From positions 90,780 to 154,779 of the forward strand of contig JASMDC010000003.1 of assembly GCA_030753015.1 (NCBI GenBank): 64,000 nucleotides of DNA, in the 5' to 3' direction. The first letter of the stretch is position 1. Every line of letters starts with the position of its first letter. The DNA comes from Candidatus Undinarchaeales archaeon. Its GTDB lineage: Archaea > SpSt-1190 > JASMDC01. Positions 62,731 to 64,000 of this stretch are shown here, in pieces. Below the pieces are notes generated by a model, which was not told where the DNA came from, made no database searches, and saw nothing but the letters and a program-made list of their open reading frames with translations. A program made the position numbers and the translations under genes.

Positions 62731-63531
62731 ATGAACATGGGACGGATTTCAAATAGGCGGCGTATCCCGAGTATCGCGTTCGTGCGGTCACGACGTGGAG
62801 TGACCCCTGTCATTGCCATTATCCTGCTTCTGATGATGACAGTGGCCGCGGCGGGATCCGCTTATCTGTGGATCACGAAGATATCGAAGACGATCAGAGC
62901 TTCGGCAGAGAAGAACATAATGAATAGCTTTCGGACGGGCAAGATTGAGGTGATCTCGTCTTATGGATGTGAGGAGAACTGTACGAAGGACACCCGGGCA
63001 TCTGGTGGGCCGAGAGGTGAATGTTCGGAGGAGCCGGGCACCATCCAGATGCTTAATGCTGACCGCTCTGGATTCTATGAAGACGGTGAAATCGGTTCTG
63101 AAGGGAAGACCCGTGGTCCCGCAGTTGACGTGGCTGCTCAAGTGGAGCGTCACGTGTGCCTGTTGATGCGTAATACTGGTGGGACCGTTCTCCGCATCAC
63201 CGATCTGGGAACATCGCAGTTTACCTACGAGCTCCCCAATGCCCCAGAAAAGGGAGTGCGACCGCTCCTAAGCAGGGATGTGGCCGCTCTGTTCAGCATC
63301 GACGACCAGAAGGTCGCATGTCGGATTTCGGACATGGGTACCCTGGGTTCGTGCGGGCCCAATAAGAAGTCACTCAATGCGGGGGAGACCTTCGTCCTGA
63401 ACTTCTATGGGACCTTCAAGGATGCCCAAGACCGGCGACGACGTTTCACTTACACCGATGCCAAGGACCAGCGTATCATCATTGGTCTAACCCTCCCAAG
63501 CGGGTCAAGGAATTCCCATCAAGTGGTGTAG
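62731..63531 (+). CDS. archaeal type IV pilin-like protein
   Basis: A basic leader ending RRG is followed by VTPVIAIILLLMMTVAAAGSAYLW, the class III signal peptide and pilin helix of archaeal pilins; cleavage is expected after the Gly. The mature 240 residues have several Cys (CEENC; VERHVCLLM) and a beta-rich head. It is likely an adhesive pilus subunit. ATG 62731 or 62737. A strong hairpin follows the stop. Close relative of the gene at 63831. Confidence 0.85.
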   Translation: MNMGRISNRRRIPSIAFVRSRRGVTPVIAIILLLMMTVAAAGSAYLWITKISKTIRASAEKNIMNSFRTGKIEVISSYGCEENCTKDTRASGGPRGECSEEPGTIQMLNADRSGFYEDGEIGSEGKTRGPAVDVAAQVERHVCLLMRNTGGTVLRITDLGTSQFTYELPNAPEKGVRPLLSRDVAALFSIDDQKVACRISDMGTLGSCGPNKKSLNAGETFVLNFYGTFKDAQDRRRRFTYTDAKDQRIIIGLTLPSGSRNSHQVV

Positions 63532-63534
63532 GTC

Positions 63535-63559
63535 GGGGGCCAGGTATTCCCTGGCCCCC
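63535..63559 (+). terminator. hairpin terminator after the pilin gene
   Basis: Perfect 10-bp arms GGGGGCCAGG and CCTGGCCCCC flank the loop TATTC, 3 nt after the stop codon. AT-rich sequence follows. Confidence 0.6.
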
Positions 63560-63771
63560 ATAAGTCTTTACCTGAAAGATGGAATAATATTCTATTATAA
63601 TTGAATTAAATTACTAATTTATCAATTTAAGAAGAATTATTCGTTGATACACGGATAAACGGGATATTATTAAGATTGGAAAGATTATACGGAAGAATAA
63701 TGGTTATTGAGGCGAAATGCAAATAATCCGATGAGGGAAATGACCGCACGTGCAAAGGTTCAGGATAACGC
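63560..63771. other. AT-rich spacer between two pilin genes
   Basis: About 210 nt, much richer in A/T than the rest of the window, with runs such as AATAATATTCTATTATAATT. No coding frame is supported. It may hold regulatory sites or be a recombination-prone junction between the two pilin genes. Confidence 0.4.
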
Positions 63772-63779
63772 CTTTAAAC
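63772..63779 (+). promoter_or_regulatory. TATA box of the second pilin gene
   Basis: CTTTAAAC lies about 52-60 nt before the ATG at 63831. Confidence 0.4.
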
Positions 63780-63830
63780 AATGAGCGCCCAAAGGCTAGT
63801 GGACGAACCCAGAACACGGAGATGTATACT

Positions 63831-64000
63831 ATGAGAATCCGAATGAAGCGACTCATGCGGTCCAAGCGCGGTGTGACACCTGTCATTGCCATCATCCTGT
63901 TGCTCATGATGACGGTAGCAGCGGCAGGTGCGGCCTATCTCTGGATCACGAAGATCCAGAAGACGATTACCACACAGGCAGAGAAGCAGATCATGACCAG
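63831..64000 (+). CDS. archaeal type IV pilin-like protein, N-terminal part (cut by window edge)
   Basis: The frame opens MRIRMKRLMRSKRG and continues VTPVIAIILLLMMTVAAAG and AYLWITKIQKTI, nearly the same as the pilin at 62731 around the cleavage site and helix. GGAG lies about 8 nt before the ATG. The remainder is beyond the window. Probably a second subunit of the same pilus. Confidence 0.85.
   Translation, partial: MRIRMKRLMRSKRGVTPVIAIILLLMMTVAAAGAAYLWITKIQKTITTQAEKQIMT

Noticed and set aside
1-64000. The window as a bacterial genome
   Set aside because: eL33, class I lysyl-tRNA synthetase, archaeal class III pilin leaders, SSSCA1/PAC2 proteins and TATA-type promoters argue for an archaeon in spite of the BMC and other bacterial-type genes.
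1-64000. Insertion sequences or integrase genes
   Set aside because: No transposase, integrase or terminal repeats were seen on either strand.

Overview
The window is from an archaeal chromosome of high GC content. Archaeal signs are a class I lysyl-tRNA synthetase, ribosomal protein eL33, PAC2-type and SSSCA1-type proteins, and archaeal prepilins with a class III signal peptide. AT-rich TATA boxes also sit 22-35 nt before starts, with several genes nearly leaderless. Many enzymes look bacterial in type (MetK, XseA/XseB, triosephosphate isomerase, independent phosphoglycerate mutase, microcompartment proteins), so gene influx from bacteria is likely. The pilin type points to a euryarchaeal or Thermoplasmatota-like lineage, but I cannot place it more finely.

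Layout. 1-5.3 kb: a cut creatininase-family gene, a PEP-synthase-like protein, a circularly permuted phosphoglycerate mutase, and a kinase pair. 5.4-10.5 kb: tRNA-Ala, a secreted transglutaminase-like protein, a coiled-coil protein, and xseA-xseB. 10.5-13.1 kb: btpA-moaA-moaC-moaB with overlapping ends. 13.2-29.3 kb: tRNA-Val and a surface-protein region. This region holds a 4130-residue cysteine-rich membrane-anchored protein, co-transcribed with a cell-wall-binding-repeat-like protein and a membrane sensor bearing a cytoplasmic winged helix, and a smaller cysteine-rich paralogue upstream. 29.3-37.4 kb: small housekeeping and unknown genes (PAC2, VWA, radical SAM, SPFH, a possible zincin, chorismate mutase). 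37.5-54.8 kb: pabB-pabA, ornithine carbamoyltransferase with an arginine deiminase-like gene, lysS, metK, glycerate kinase, two M18 aminopeptidases, eL33 and several unknown genes.

54.8-62.5 kb: a complete bacterial microcompartment (BMC) operon. It has two hexamer-type, two trimer-type and two pentamer-type shell genes, a CoA-acylating aldehyde dehydrogenase, a PduS-like iron-sulfur flavoprotein, a PduT-like Fe-S shell protein, an unassigned flavoprotein-like protein, a triosephosphate isomerase carrying a probable encapsulation peptide, and an RpiB-like isomerase. This suggests sugar-phosphate or aldehyde metabolism inside a protein shell in an archaeon. The window ends with two archaeal prepilin genes separated by a strong hairpin and an AT-rich spacer.

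The best candidates for something undescribed are the archaeal BMC with its targeted triosephosphate isomerase, the permuted phosphoglycerate mutase, and the giant cysteine-rich surface-protein operon.
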